Shown: one piece after another, positions 1 to 10,868 of the stretch | Numbering within the stretch: position 1 is the first letter of the stretch | Layout: the number at the start of each line of letters is the position of its first letter | Origin: Xylogone sp. PMI_703 | Taxonomy: Eukaryota > Ascomycota > Leotiomycetes | Assembly (NCBI GenBank): GCA_021399445.1 | Contig: JAJTUQ010000006.1 | Coordinates: 2,976,001-3,040,000, forward strand | Length of the DNA: 64,000 nucleotides | Direction: 5' to 3' | Translations under genes and position numbers: made by a program | Notes under the pieces: model-generated | Databases searched by the model: none | What the model was told of the DNA's origin: nothing | What the model saw: the letters and a program-made list of their open reading frames with translations, nothing else

Positions 1-606
1 CCTAGCTAGGGTACCTCTGCGGGCCGCACCATAAATCGTAGAGGGCTGAGTTTGAAGCCACTCATGCACTGCAGGGATGGATAGGGGCAAGTGGCTCACG
101 CTTACGCATTACCTGCCAGATCCATTTAACCTTCACACCTCAGCATCCAATCCAGCCACTCACCTTCAAGGGGAAACAGAATCCAGATTACCATTTTCAG
201 ACAACCCGATCTCGGTTCCGAACGCGTTGCCAAGCTCCGAGACCCTACAGTGATACAAGTATCCGCGATAAAGGAAAGCCACCCCTTTTAACGCTGGTCT
301 TCGTTAAGGAGTATACCGACCGTCGGAGCCGAAACACGATGACAACGCGTCAAGCATGCCAGCTGCACTGCCCCTCGTTATGGTTCAATACCTTGATATA
401 CGTTTGGCTGAGCTATCTAGATTGTGGCTAAGTCAGAGATGTGACGAAAGCTTATTTGATCCTGTCAATTGGAAATTTATAATTCTTCACAGTTCAGAGA
501 AACCGTTTGTTATCAATACGTTCTTTAGAAAAATAAAACGGTAATAATAACACTCTTTTACATTCATTTATAGGAAGTCAACAATTCTCACCAAGGTGTG
601 TTAATA
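1..606. other. Intergenic region upstream of MFS gene
   Basis: No gene is supported. A 62-codon open stretch at 356-544 has no recognisable domain. The last part is AT-rich and presumably holds the promoter and leader of the transporter that starts at 607. Confidence 0.5.
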
Positions 607-2566
607 ATGCTAGAGATGATAAGGGAAGATGACGTTCCTATCCATGATCGCCTCGATAGTTTAGATTTAGAAACCACTATCTCTATCCCACCATCCAGAC
701 GTTCAACAAAAGATCTTGAACATGCGCCAGATCCAAACCCCAGTACCACAAAATCTGAGCCGGTATCATGGCTTTCTCTCCCTCGAAAATCTCAACTTGT
801 CATTCTTTTTCTATGTCGGCTGGTCGATTTCCTGCAAGTAGCGTCCTTGCAGCCATACATCTTTTATCAACTCAAGAGCTTCGATACCTCTTTATCTGAT
901 TCTCAGTTGGCATCTCAAGTTGGGATATTGCAGGGTAGCTTCACAGGTGCACAAGTGATGACGGCGATGTTGTGGGGGAGAGTCGCAGATTCTAGCATTG
1001 GTGGACGGAAACTGGTCCTCCTTGTTGGATTAGGCGGAACAGCGGCTTCCTGCCTGGGTTACGGTTTTGCTACGACTTTTGCGCAGGCAATACTGTGCCG
1101 TGTTTTTGGTGGAGCTGTTAATGGAACGGTTGGAATAATGTAAGTCTCCTGAAGACTTGCTTCGAGAGAACCGTTAACTGAAGGATTGCGATAAGACGGA
1201 CGATAATTGGTGAGATTATAATAGAAAAGAAATACCAATCGCGAGCATTCCTGATACTACCTATGAGCTTTAATGTGGCCGGCATTTTAGGCCCAGGTAG
1301 GAGAATGGCCTTCGAGAATGTGCACAGAGGCTAATAAATCAGTGATGGGAGGGCTGCTGGCAGACCCTGCTAATACTCTGCCTGGACTGTTCGGTCAGGG
1401 TGCTGTCTTTGAAATACATTTGTTACGAAAATACCCATATGCACTACCAAATATCCTCAATTTCATTTTTCTTATGACAGCCTTTGCCATTGTTTTCTTC
1501 GGATTAGAAGAGGTATGCACCAGAATCTAAAGTTCGGTATGACATGGAGGTAACCCTCGGTAGACACTTAAAGAGAGGAAAGGAGAGCCCGACTTCGGCC
1601 TCTACCTAGCAAAAAGGCTCAGGGCTATAATATCTCGTTCACGGGCAAAGGAGTACAGCCAACTAGAGAACGAAAGAGAGCTTGAGGAACCCACAATCTC
1701 GGATGATGCTATCAAAGCTAAATCGACTTATGAAAGCCCACCCCAGAAACTTTCCTTTCGACGAATTTGGACCCCAAACGTCATATTCACACTCGCCACT
1801 ATTACTCTTTTCGAGTTCCACCTGGGGTACGTTACTAAATTATGCATCACGAACAAAATTGCTAATAGATACTTATAGAGCATTCACCAACCTCTGGTCT
1901 CTATTCCTCTCAACACCTCGTCCATCTCCTTCAGACCTTGCCGCGAACCCTTCTTCTCTTCCGTTCTCTTTCACAGGTGGACTAGGCATGCCTGCCTCTA
2001 CAGTGGGATTAGCGACGTCTATCCTTGGCCTCCTAGGCATGGCTCTACAGCTTTCCTTCTATCCTCGAATCAACTCCCATCTCGGGACTCTACGTTCCCT
2101 GCAATTTTTTCTTCCCCTCTTCCCCATTGCTTACTTCCTCGCTCCATACCTTGCTGTGCTTCCCTCATCAAGCGCGTTCCCTGATACAGCTACTGGAGTA
2201 TACATCTGGATAGGCATTACTCTGGTTCTATTCCTCCAAGTGACAGCTCGGACTTTCACGCTGCCTGCTTCAATCATCCTGCTGAACAATTGCTCGCCGC
2301 ATCCCAGCGTGCTGGGGACAGTTCATGGACTTGGTCAAAGTATCTCAGCAGCTTCTAGGACAATAGGACCTCTTGTTAGTAGTTGGTGGTATGGAGTTGG
2401 GCTCGATATAGGACTCATTGGTACTGCCTGGTGGGGTGTAGCAGCTGTTGCTGCCTCAGGCTGCATAATAGCGGTCTGGATGTATGAAGGAAGCGGGCAC
2501 GAGATATTATTGGAGGGCGAAAGGGAAGATGATGATGTCGAGATGGAAGGGTTATTGAGTAGCTAG
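607..2566 (+). CDS. MFS transporter (DHA1/YCR023C-like), five exons
   Basis: This is a predicted 584-residue multi-pass transporter of the major facilitator superfamily; the substrate is unknown. By eye the exons are 607-1139, 1196-1296, 1343-1512, 1564-1826 and 1879-2566, with four GT-AG introns of 46-56 nt. The joined frame is open throughout, so the fragmented appearance is only introns. A hydrophilic N-terminus of about 50 residues is followed by a first membrane segment. The MFS loop signature (GRVADSSIGGRK) comes next, then GPVMGGLLADP, then the EETLKERKGEPDFG central loop and the FEFHLGAF region. The C-terminal half is strongly hydrophobic and the tail is acidic. An in-frame GTG lies at 598, but the first ATG is 607 and a second Met codon is at 616. 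The family placement comes from the loop motifs. Confidence 0.8.
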
Positions 2567-3889
2567 GGCGATGAGGATATCGAACGAAGGGGTTCAGTAG
2601 AAGCAGCTGTTGAGTCGCCGTTAAGCTTGCCGAGAATTAAGATATCGACTTAAAGAGGTCTAATTTGGGCCTGTACAAAGTATACTGAATTAGAAGACGA
2701 GGCCATCATTATCTGCCGTTCGCAGTTGTATGAAACGCTGACGGTGCATGTGAGCTAATGCGCAGACTAGCCTGCATGCATCCAAAAGAGGACTTGGCCG
2801 TGTATGTGTCCGATGCTGAATGCTAGGAGACCGCCGAAGGAATGTTTAATTGACTCCAAGTTCGAATATTGAACTTTTACCACTAAACATGGTCTAGATA
2901 TCTGATATTTCTTAGTTATTTTGAGTGATAGGTGCTCTGAGATTATGTATGTTCTCATTGTTCGGGCGGACCTGGTGGTGGTTCCTGACGCGGACTAGCG
3001 TGGCGAGTCTATGCCTCACGAAAGAACAGTGGGAAGTTGAGAACTGGCACGACAGACAGAGAATTAGGTATATTCTGATCTCATTTGATTGGTAGTATTA
3101 AATCACTCGATTTGAATTGATCAAGACGAAATAAGCAAATCAATTCAAATCAATTCCAACACTATCCGACTCTCAGAACTACACTCTTTAGGATGGTTGC
3201 TGAATCTAGTGCTGACAATGCACGCTGTGTTGCGGAGGGACAAGGCGAGAAACGTTTACTCGTGATACTTAGATATCAACGTTCATGGAAATCATGTTGA
3301 GACACACTCTGGTCTATTAGGATAAACAAACTAAACCACCAAGCCACTGTTCTGACATTTAGCCTGCTCAGATATTATAATGAGTTAGGCTATTTGGCGT
3401 AACCACAGGCTTAAAGAAACGTCAAGATTATCCGATCGCATTCGCCTTTCTTAACCGTATATTTAACAACTCTGACGTCTCCGAAGCTCTCACATGGACT
3501 TTCTTTTCTTTTTCATGCCATGAGATAAGGTATCACGGTATAACGGTAGTGACCCCTTTTTTGTCAGCGTCGAGACGGACAGGACGGACAGCACGGGGCC
3601 GTTTCTAAATACCGTACTGGGGAAGCCAAAGATTCCTCATCGGGTTATGTTGCTCGGGCTGACAGTGGCGGTCTGATGCTCGAAACTGCATTTGCTGGGC
3701 TGCTTACCTTTCTCGGAAAGGAAATAAGCATCTGAACTTGAGGAAAGCCTAGGAAGCTTCACCTTTGCTATCCCGAGGAAGGGGTTCTACACTTATTATC
3801 CGAGGCTATCAGTAATGACAAGCTTATATCTTCAAATACTTCCTGCACTTCGAGAATAACGGTTCGCCTTTCGGCCTAAGCCAACTACC
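2567..3889. other. Intergenic region, MFS to tannase
   Basis: About 1.3 kb without a supportable gene. Short open stretches such as 2767-2958 (-) show no domain. The stretch around 3100-3160 contains imperfect repeats of a CAATTCAAAT-like word. Confidence 0.45.
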
Positions 3890-5509
3890 ATGTCTTATTC
3901 ACTTGCGTACAGGCTCGGGGTGCCTATATTCCTCCTGCTGCTATCGCGCCCTTTACAAGCTCACTCGGAGCTAAAACGACAAGGAATCATTCCATGTGTC
4001 ACTATTTCACCTCCCAAAATTGATAATGCCCAGGTCCTCCATATCAGCGCCGCTGAAGTTCTTAATTTCTCTGGGCCCGTCCTTGTGCCGGGCAATAACA
4101 ATTTCGAGATCGTGTCTAGCTTGAATGTCTGCGATATCAATGTCACCTATACACACCCTGGCGTGAACGACACCATCATCACTCGGGTCTGGCTCCCTCT
4201 TCAAGGCTGGAATGGCCGCTTCCAAGGGACCGGAGGAGGCGGTTACGTGGCCGGTGCTGGGTCATTCAGTCTGGGAGGAGCAGTAGCCGCAGGATTCTCA
4301 GCAGCCTCCACTGACGGTGGTAATCTGAGCTCTAACCCTTCTGCTCTTGGACCGCAGGTATTCTCGAGTCCCGGACACATCAATTTCGGTCTCTTCACAG
4401 ACTTTTCCTCCCGGACTTTACATGAGATGGCAGTTATTGGGAAGCAGCTGAGCACGAGCTATTATGGCAGAGCGCCTCATCATTCTTACTGGACTGGCTG
4501 CTCGACTGGAGGTAGACAAGGATATATCATGGCTCAGAAATATCCTACAGACTATGATGGAATTCTTGCCAACGCTCCAGCGGTCTTCTGGACTCCTCTC
4601 ATGATGACGCTGCAATGGCCGCAGATTGTGATGGAAACAGAAGGCTACAATCCCACCCAGTGTGAGTACGACACTTTCATCAATGCCAGCATTTCTCTTT
4701 GTGATCCACTCGACGGGGTTACCGATGGCATTATTGGTGATCCGAACAACTGCCCTTTCGATCCTTACTCACTGGTCGGTCAAACTATATCATGCGGTGC
4801 GAAAGATATTGTGATCACAAACCGAACAGCAAGAATAGTATCTCAAATACACACGGGTCCCACGGCGCCATCGGGGCTGAATCTATGGAATGGTTATAAT
4901 TGGGGAACAAGCTTGTCTAATACTGCCAATATCACCGCCAGAGCGGACGGCACTGCGATAGGCAACCCGTATCCTGTCTCGAATGAGTGGATAGCTACAT
5001 TTGTAGAAGAAAACCCAAACTTTAACACATCCGTTTCGTTGGAGCGTTTCTTGGAGATCTGGATTCAGTCATCTATAAGATATGAGGGAGTGATTGGAAC
5101 TGAATCGCCTGATCTCTCTGAGTTCCGCTCTAACGGTGGCAAGCTTATGACCTGGCAAGGTCTCGCTGACGTCCTTATTCCCCCAAACAACACGCTGTAT
5201 TACCGCCACCAGCTTGAAGGCGCAATGGGTGGATATGACCAAGTGAATCAGTTCCATAGGTTATTCTACACACCGGGAGTTGCGCACTGTACGGGTGGCT
5301 ATGGTCCGATCCCGAATAATCCTATCGAGCAGTTAGTATCATGGGTCGAGAATGGAGTAGCACCTGAGTCAATACCAGCGTCCTATGTTACGTTGAATGG
5401 TACGACAGCTACGCGGGATATCTGCGTTTGGCCTTTGGTCCCAAAGTATAGTGGTTCAGGAGATCCCAATCTTGCATCTAGCTATGAGTGCAGCGCTTCC
5501 TTCCACTAG
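3890..5509 (+). CDS. Secreted tannase/feruloyl esterase family hydrolase
   Basis: This intronless gene encodes 539 residues, the usual length of fungal tannase-family enzymes that hydrolyse ester bonds of gallate or hydroxycinnamate (plant polyphenol esters). A signal peptide is visible at residues 8-24 (hydrophobic run ending RPLQA). The nucleophile motif GCSTGG puts Ser at 205 next to Cys204. The acid is Asp427 in LADVLIPP, and the catalytic His466 is followed by Cys467 in VAHCTGG. The Cys204/Cys467 pair matches the CS-D-HC arrangement known for this family, in which a disulfide joins nucleophile and histidine. Many N-glycosylation sequons fit secretion. Whether it is a tannase or a feruloyl esterase cannot be told from motifs. 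Open stretches antisense to it at 3961-4615 are shadows. Confidence 0.92.
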   Translation: MSYSLAYRLGVPIFLLLLSRPLQAHSELKRQGIIPCVTISPPKIDNAQVLHISAAEVLNFSGPVLVPGNNNFEIVSSLNVCDINVTYTHPGVNDTIITRVWLPLQGWNGRFQGTGGGGYVAGAGSFSLGGAVAAGFSAASTDGGNLSSNPSALGPQVFSSPGHINFGLFTDFSSRTLHEMAVIGKQLSTSYYGRAPHHSYWTGCSTGGRQGYIMAQKYPTDYDGILANAPAVFWTPLMMTLQWPQIVMETEGYNPTQCEYDTFINASISLCDPLDGVTDGIIGDPNNCPFDPYSLVGQTISCGAKDIVITNRTARIVSQIHTGPTAPSGLNLWNGYNWGTSLSNTANITARADGTAIGNPYPVSNEWIATFVEENPNFNTSVSLERFLEIWIQSSIRYEGVIGTESPDLSEFRSNGGKLMTWQGLADVLIPPNNTLYYRHQLEGAMGGYDQVNQFHRLFYTPGVAHCTGGYGPIPNNPIEQLVSWVENGVAPESIPASYVTLNGTTATRDICVWPLVPKYSGSGDPNLASSYECSASFH

Positions 5510-6040
5510 ATCAGAACTAATAGCTGATGATCTAATTCATTCTCATGAAAGCAGTAGCAAAGGAGAATTAGCATATTGCATTGTTATATTGTGCTAATAT
5601 GCTAGAGTATGTGCATAGAGCTTGCCGCTGCATAAAATGATATTATGATACACAGTGATGCTTTCCGACTGCTTCTCTCTCAGTTCATCGAAGAGCGATA
5701 GATGAGATCCTAGAACTCATTCCATTACTGGAAGGTAATAAACCTAGTGATTAAATTTGAGAAAATATCACAAAAATTGAATGTTTTTATGAACAGTTCT
5801 CACAGTCAAAAGTGAGTGGGGTCACAAAATGAATCGGTACCATTTCCGCGATTACGCAGCTGTAGTGTTAAAATTCGCTGCCGGAGAATGGTTTCTCCTA
5901 GAGATATGCACGTTTGTAATCTACTCTCTTTCCGTCTTGCTCCCACTTTCCCTTAAGACAGCTGGAAACTTCAAATCAAATCATTGACCAGCTTGCCATT
6001 CAATCATAGTCTATCCAAACAACTCAAGATAACCCTCACG
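5510..6040. other. Intergenic region, tannase to Dabb gene
   Basis: No gene is seen. A pyrimidine-rich stretch (about 5925-5960) lies just upstream of the following start codon and is a typical fungal promoter or leader sequence. Confidence 0.4.
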
Positions 6041-6649
6041 ATGGCGATCTATCACGTTGGTTTGTCTCCTGTTTTCTAGTCCTATATAGTTCCTAGCCAT
6101 TCCAATTCTCCTTCACAATGACACCTCCCAAGGACAAAACACTTCCCCACATTCTACCGATACCGCACAGGATTCTACTCACTAGACCTTCTTTGCTAAT
6201 ATGAACAGTTCTCTTCAAGCTGAAGTCTGATGTTAGTGCTAGTGATATAGAAAATCTTGAACAGACAGCGAAGAATATGGTGGGCAAGGTACCTGGGTTG
6301 ATTAAACTTGATATTGGTCCACCACATCCGAGCACAGCACACCGTGCTCAGGGATTCAACATAGGACTGGTTGCAGTATTAGACGCTCCAGAGACGATCA
6401 AGGTCTACGCTGAGCATCCAGAACATCTGAAGTAAGTCTCTGTCTCATGGCTTGCTCTTTTGTCTCAGTTATCACTCCAGTCACATGACCGCAGATGTAT
6501 TCTATTGAGTATTTGTTGATTAATCACATAACTATAACAACATACCGGGATACAGAGCTTCCAGTCGCTTACAATTATATAGGGTAGTAGCGCTCAGAGA
6601 ATCTCTTTGCACTGATGCATTGGCCTATGATCTTGAGTATCCTCTGTAG
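6041..6649 (+). CDS. Small stress-responsive A/B barrel (Dabb) domain protein
   Basis: Three exons (6041-6059, 6209-6431, 6583-6649) give a 102-residue protein. Both introns are GT-AG, and the first has TGCTAAT near its 3' end. The product starts MAIYHVVLFKLK and contains GLIKLDIG, FNIGLVAVLD and YAEHPEHLK, followed by a C-terminal AYDLEYPL. This is the layout of the dimeric alpha/beta barrel (Dabb) family, whose members include stress proteins and small cyclases or decarboxylase-like enzymes. The first exon is only 19 nt, so automated annotation could easily miss this gene. The specific role is unknown. The splice model is supported because the frame is kept at both joints and the domain reads through without gaps. 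Confidence 0.8.
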
Positions 6650-6811
6650 AATAGAAAAATCATATTACCGCTATCTATGAATTCAAATGTGAAGCCTGAA
6701 CTAGACGCTCATCAAAGCACGGGTCTCATTTGGTACCATACATACTGGTTCGAACAATTTTTCACCCTTTTATAACTACGACTGAGAAAGTACCTGTTAT
6801 AAATTCTCCCT

Positions 6812-7305
6812 TTATTTGCGCATAACCTTAACATCAACAGTACCGAGACTTTGTCCGGTCCTATTCCATCCAGTAGCATTAATTGCATAATCCCCTTGGT
6901 TATCCCGGATCTCAAAGTTGTTGGTTGTTTTGCCCCACGAACACTCCCAGTAGAGAGTGGCAAATTTGTCGCCGTTGTTGTGCGTCAGATCAATGGTGCC
7001 CTCAGTACCAGTAGCGGAATCCGCGCGTCCGCATGAATAGATCGAAAAGCTTTCTCGATTTTCGATTCTCACGCCGTCCAGTTCCTCCCTCTCATTAATC
7101 TGCACGTCTTTGTGGCTTGGTTTGTGGAATTTCCCCTGTAAAGTTGCAACAAAAAGGTTGGAGATTAGCTAGCTTACCCTTCACATGACGTACGGAAAGC
7201 AGAATAAGATGATAGAACATACCAAAGTAACTGAGTGTCAGCTAGCTTTATGGTTACTCCTGTCTCATTTTGAATTTTGATAACGACGTCTTCTGCGTAA
7301 CCCAT
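6812..7305 (-). pseudogene. Aegerolysin-family gene with frame conflict at exon junction
   Basis: The main exon (about 6812-7132) carries the aegerolysin hallmarks: SCGRADSATGTEG, followed by a YWECSWG segment and a C-terminal VDVKV. Aegerolysins are small beta-sandwich proteins that bind membrane lipids, and some act with a MACPF partner in pore formation. An upstream exon starts at 7305 and reads like the family N-terminus. A further GT-AG intron appears to lie in the 5' leader (about 7329-7391). Between the two coding exons the good donor (GTATGT, near 7230) and the only clear acceptor (near 7133) leave the frame one base out. So the gene is either broken, uses a non-canonical site, or carries a base-count error in a G run. 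No MACPF partner is visible in the window. It is listed as a probable pseudogene only because of this joint; the rest is intact. Confidence 0.65.
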
Positions 7306-8327
7306 TGTGAATGTGGGTGCGAATTTAAGATTCTGGAAAATGTGTCTAACAGATTATTATGGTAAACTTTGGAAATATCAGGATTCAAGAATCTTACCTT
7401 TAGAGGCTAGTTGAGGTAGTACTTGTTTGTTCTCTTGCAATTGTTTGAGTTACTGAAGACTGGATGTTGGGAAGTAACGAGGTATTTATGTTCAGAATCT
7501 CTGAGTAGGCCATCATAGAACGTTATCTCTTTGTGGGTACTCCTTGCCACCTTGGTCTCCAAAAGCAAAGATGTGACAGCTCCCTTGGTCCACTGCGACA
7601 GTTGACGACCAATGCTATATCCCGATGTGTGTTAGTAACTGGGAGCGAGGGGTAAAACCATGGAACTGAATTTAAAGGTATCCAAACAAAAACCGTAAAT
7701 GATATTGATCTACAGAACCTGCTCTCTTGTAGTGAGTGACGCATGGGAAAGTACACCGGGTCTGTGCGAATATCAGATTAGAATCTTGGACTGCCTACGA
7801 ACTGGGCAGGTCGAAATAATTATTCTTCCTACATGCACACAACGCGTATGAATGTCTCAGCCTTGTTTCGTTAATGCCGTACAGACATTTCAGTTTTTCC
7901 TTTTGGCAGAGCAAAGCCCTCAGCCCTGTTTCACCGCTATGCACGAAGCACACTTACTTTCTTTTCCTTCTTCGAACTCCCCTGCAGGAGGTCGTAAACT
8001 ATCCGTTGAAAAAATTGACTGCTGGGCCAAACAAAGTCATCTCGAAGAAGCTGAGGGAGGTTACTGACTCAACTTCTTCAGTCCACAGTTTTCAGGATCA
8101 CCCCAGAAGGTGGGCAAGTGATGATTTGATGCTTTATGGTGTATCCCTTTACCAGACGCCAGGGTTTAACGTAATTTTGTCTCCAACCTGATTGGTAATA
8201 TCATCTAAGCCGCATAAAACATGGTTATCCCTCTTGGCGCCTGGTAAGTTGAAAATTATAACCATACTATCTATCTCAACTCAAGTATACGACAAGCGTC
8301 AGCGTATAGAGGCAAGACATCGCTACC
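7306..8327. other. Leader of aegerolysin gene and intergenic sequence
   Basis: The part from about 7306 to 7500 looks like the 5' leader, with one intron, and promoter of the minus-strand aegerolysin gene. The rest, including overlapping open stretches at 7852-8191, has no recognisable product. Confidence 0.4.
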
Positions 8328-10868
8328 TCAAGCCAGAGTGACGCACTTCCATACAGGCTCGGCCAGTCTCCAGGTCGAGATATCCAGTGGCCCACACAAT
8401 TGCACCCTTCTTTTCACTTCTGATGCACCGCTGAAGCCCTCAATAAGCATGATCCAGATAATCGTTGGCGGAGACCCCATATCGTCATCAGATGGTGGCC
8501 AGAAACTGGGACTGATATAGATAAACTCCTGCTCCTTCCCCTTACCCTCCCACGCCGGATCTAGCTGTACATGGCCGATTATCGTTTTAGTCGAGAGCAA
8601 GCGGAATCTGTAATAGTTTTGATATCTGTCTTTAGCTAATGGATGATACTGTTTGTGGTACTCCAGATCAGGCTCGGTGTCGATGAAGAGTTTTGCGCAG
8701 CTTGTAAAGAAGCGAATAATGTGGCTAGGAGGTGGCATTATGCGAAGATCATGTTCAAAGGTTGGCATTTCAAGATGAACGTAGTCTTCTTCGCCAGGGT
8801 GGCCTGGGAGAGCCCAGACATGGCCTAATTGCTCTCGCTCTTTAAAGAGTTCGTCTCGTGTTTGCCAATTCCCAGCAGGCTCGACGTCAGAGAAATAAGA
8901 GAGGGGCTCCGGTAGAGGGGTCGTTCTGCGTTCATCAGCCTCAAGTAGCTCGGGTTTAAACGTTTTCTTTGGTCCAGACACGTGTTCTGGTCGCCTGATG
9001 ACGGGTTCTTCAACGCTCCAGGGTCGTTCATACGAGCCTTTCATGGGTGTGAGCTTATATGCTCCGGTCTGCTGATCGAGTTTATAGAAGTGCCAGTCAA
9101 TATTCCAGATGTCTGATCCCCACGTCAGCATGTTGCCAAAGTGAATCTCCGAACCTGTATTGCCTCTCCAACTAGCCCAACTCCAGCTTGGAAACTGTGG
9201 CCGGTGATGCTCCAACTTATGTTGAGATTGTGACCATGTAAGACCACGCGCAAAATAATATTCAGGGACTCCCCAATGAGCAGGCCCATACTTCGATTCC
9301 ATGGATTTGAGGATTCCACTAAAGGCGCGAATGGAATCTTTCTCAAACGATAGTTGCCGCTGCGTGTATCCTTCGATCAGAGACCAAAAGTTGCGCCCAA
9401 GAAGCTTTCGATGTGCTTCATAGGCCGTGTATCTTGGCTGACGCGGACGTTTGGAGAAAGAACTTTCTCGTTCTGCGATGGAGACCGAGCCATAATTATC
9501 CTCTCTGAGTTCCATAATAGTGTCCTCAAACCAAGTCGTTGAAGTGCAATGGTAAAAGGCTTGGGAATCGGTGAAGATCAGAAGACGCTTTGAAAAGACT
9601 TTTTCTTGAAGACACCATGCCCTACTCTCCCAGAATGAGTCGTTCAGCGCCTGGCCGAATGTGCGTTTAGCACTGATATACGTCTCGGAGCCATGTTTAA
9701 ACACCACTTGCGGAGGGCCTCGATGGAGACTTATACCTGGAATACCACTGTCAGCACTATCAGCGTCACTGACAATAGTCAATACTGCGGAGCCGTAGAT
9801 CGAATCCATGACATTCATGTGCTCCACCAGCTGGTCTTCGTCATCCTGCAACACACACAGGGCATCAATCCAGAGAAAAGCGATATTCAGCCGCTCGGCA
9901 ACACTAAGAGCGTCCTTGAAAGTCCTCGGTACTTCTTCTCTATCGAAAGACAATGCCCCTGGCGTTGAAAGTCGCTCCAAATTCTCAATAGTGAGGATGA
10001 GACGCTTTGCATGACCCCAGACGTAACTTAAAGCAGCGTACTCGTCCTCATCTTGAGCTAGGATAACGCACCGGTTTTTGACATCAATCAACCGAAAGTG
10101 AGGAATCTTTCGCCGTAGTTTCGGCACGCAGTCCTCCTTGCTCTCTTCTCTACTTATACACAAATTAGGAGATGTGTTCGATTTGATGTGCTTTGCCTTG
10201 CAAGTATGGAACCATTCCTGGATCAAGAGTATATCGACTTCAGCCCCAACTAACCTACCATGAAATGTCTGGGAGTCCAATTCATTGCTCAAGGATGTGT
10301 GGTCTGAATTTGCCAGCGGAAGAACGAAAGTGGATCTACCAGCGATGTGGGAACCAAATTGATCTCTTTCCCCTTCCCTTTTCCTGTACAACTTTATCAT
10401 CGGCCGATAATACCGATGATACTTGGAATAAGCCTTTACGGGACCGTTACCGTATTCCAATTGGCTATCATATCTGTCGCGTTCTTGGGGCGTAGCGAGT
10501 GTGTCGCTATGCTTTGAACCAACGAGTTGTGATTTTAGGATGATGAAATCTTCATCTTCGTAGACCATCCATGGGCTAGCATTTAGCGTCTTCATAATAA
10601 AGCTACAGCAGTGACAATGCCTAGCACTAGCTTTGAGATCTCCGATAAACCACATCCATTGTGCTGTCTCGTCAGATCCTGCTTTACGGAGGAAGGATTC
10701 TGCATCTATAGTGTAGCCAAAACTATTCATCCAGCCTGACGCATAATCAAACGGCTTCACAGGCTCACACCACCTTTGCAGGATATCAGTACACTTCGTA
10801 CAGTAACTATACGGCAGCTTCACAACCAAGGATGGTTGTTGCAGTGCCGGTCGACTGCTCAGCGACAT
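8328..10868 (-). CDS. Heterokaryon incompatibility (HET) domain protein
   Basis: A single-exon 846-residue protein is counted from the first ATG at 10868; the frame stays open upstream to 11012, but only from a TTG codon. The HET domain lies at about residues 278-425: YAALSYVWG, then VPRTFKDAL, LWIDALCVLQ and MDSIYGSAVLTIV. HET domains trigger programmed cell death after non-self fusion in ascomycetes and are also found in TIR/NLR-like immune proteins. The N-terminal 270 residues hold clustered cysteines and histidines (CTKC at 23-26, Cys34, HCHCC at 84-88) that may bind zinc. The C-terminal half includes SWSWASW and a long region of unknown function. No NACHT, WD40 or ankyrin region is seen. 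Partner and specificity cannot be inferred. Confidence 0.9.
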   Translation of the reverse strand: MSLSSRPALQQPSLVVKLPYSYCTKCTDILQRWCEPVKPFDYASGWMNSFGYTIDAESFLRKAGSDETAQWMWFIGDLKASARHCHCCSFIMKTLNASPWMVYEDEDFIILKSQLVGSKHSDTLATPQERDRYDSQLEYGNGPVKAYSKYHRYYRPMIKLYRKREGERDQFGSHIAGRSTFVLPLANSDHTSLSNELDSQTFHGRLVGAEVDILLIQEWFHTCKAKHIKSNTSPNLCISREESKEDCVPKLRRKIPHFRLIDVKNRCVILAQDEDEYAALSYVWGHAKRLILTIENLERLSTPGALSFDREEVPRTFKDALSVAERLNIAFLWIDALCVLQDDEDQLVEHMNVMDSIYGSAVLTIVSDADSADSGIPGISLHRGPPQVVFKHGSETYISAKRTFGQALNDSFWESRAWCLQEKVFSKRLLIFTDSQAFYHCTSTTWFEDTIMELREDNYGSVSIAERESSFSKRPRQPRYTAYEAHRKLLGRNFWSLIEGYTQRQLSFEKDSIRAFSGILKSMESKYGPAHWGVPEYYFARGLTWSQSQHKLEHHRPQFPSWSWASWRGNTGSEIHFGNMLTWGSDIWNIDWHFYKLDQQTGAYKLTPMKGSYERPWSVEEPVIRRPEHVSGPKKTFKPELLEADERRTTPLPEPLSYFSDVEPAGNWQTRDELFKEREQLGHVWALPGHPGEEDYVHLEMPTFEHDLRIMPPPSHIIRFFTSCAKLFIDTEPDLEYHKQYHPLAKDRYQNYYRFRLLSTKTIIGHVQLDPAWEGKGKEQEFIYISPSFWPPSDDDMGSPPTIIWIMLIEGFSGASEVKRRVQLCGPLDISTWRLAEPVWKCVTLA

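Noticed and set aside
1140..1878. MFS gene as a pseudogene, because it appears in several short frames
   Set aside because: Four GT-AG introns join all pieces into a single open 584-residue frame.
4007..4615. Several minus-strand frames inside the tannase gene
   Set aside because: Antisense shadows of a well-supported coding sequence.
7852..8191. Two overlapping plus-strand frames
   Set aside because: No domain, no consistent codon pattern, and mutually overlapping; likely chance.
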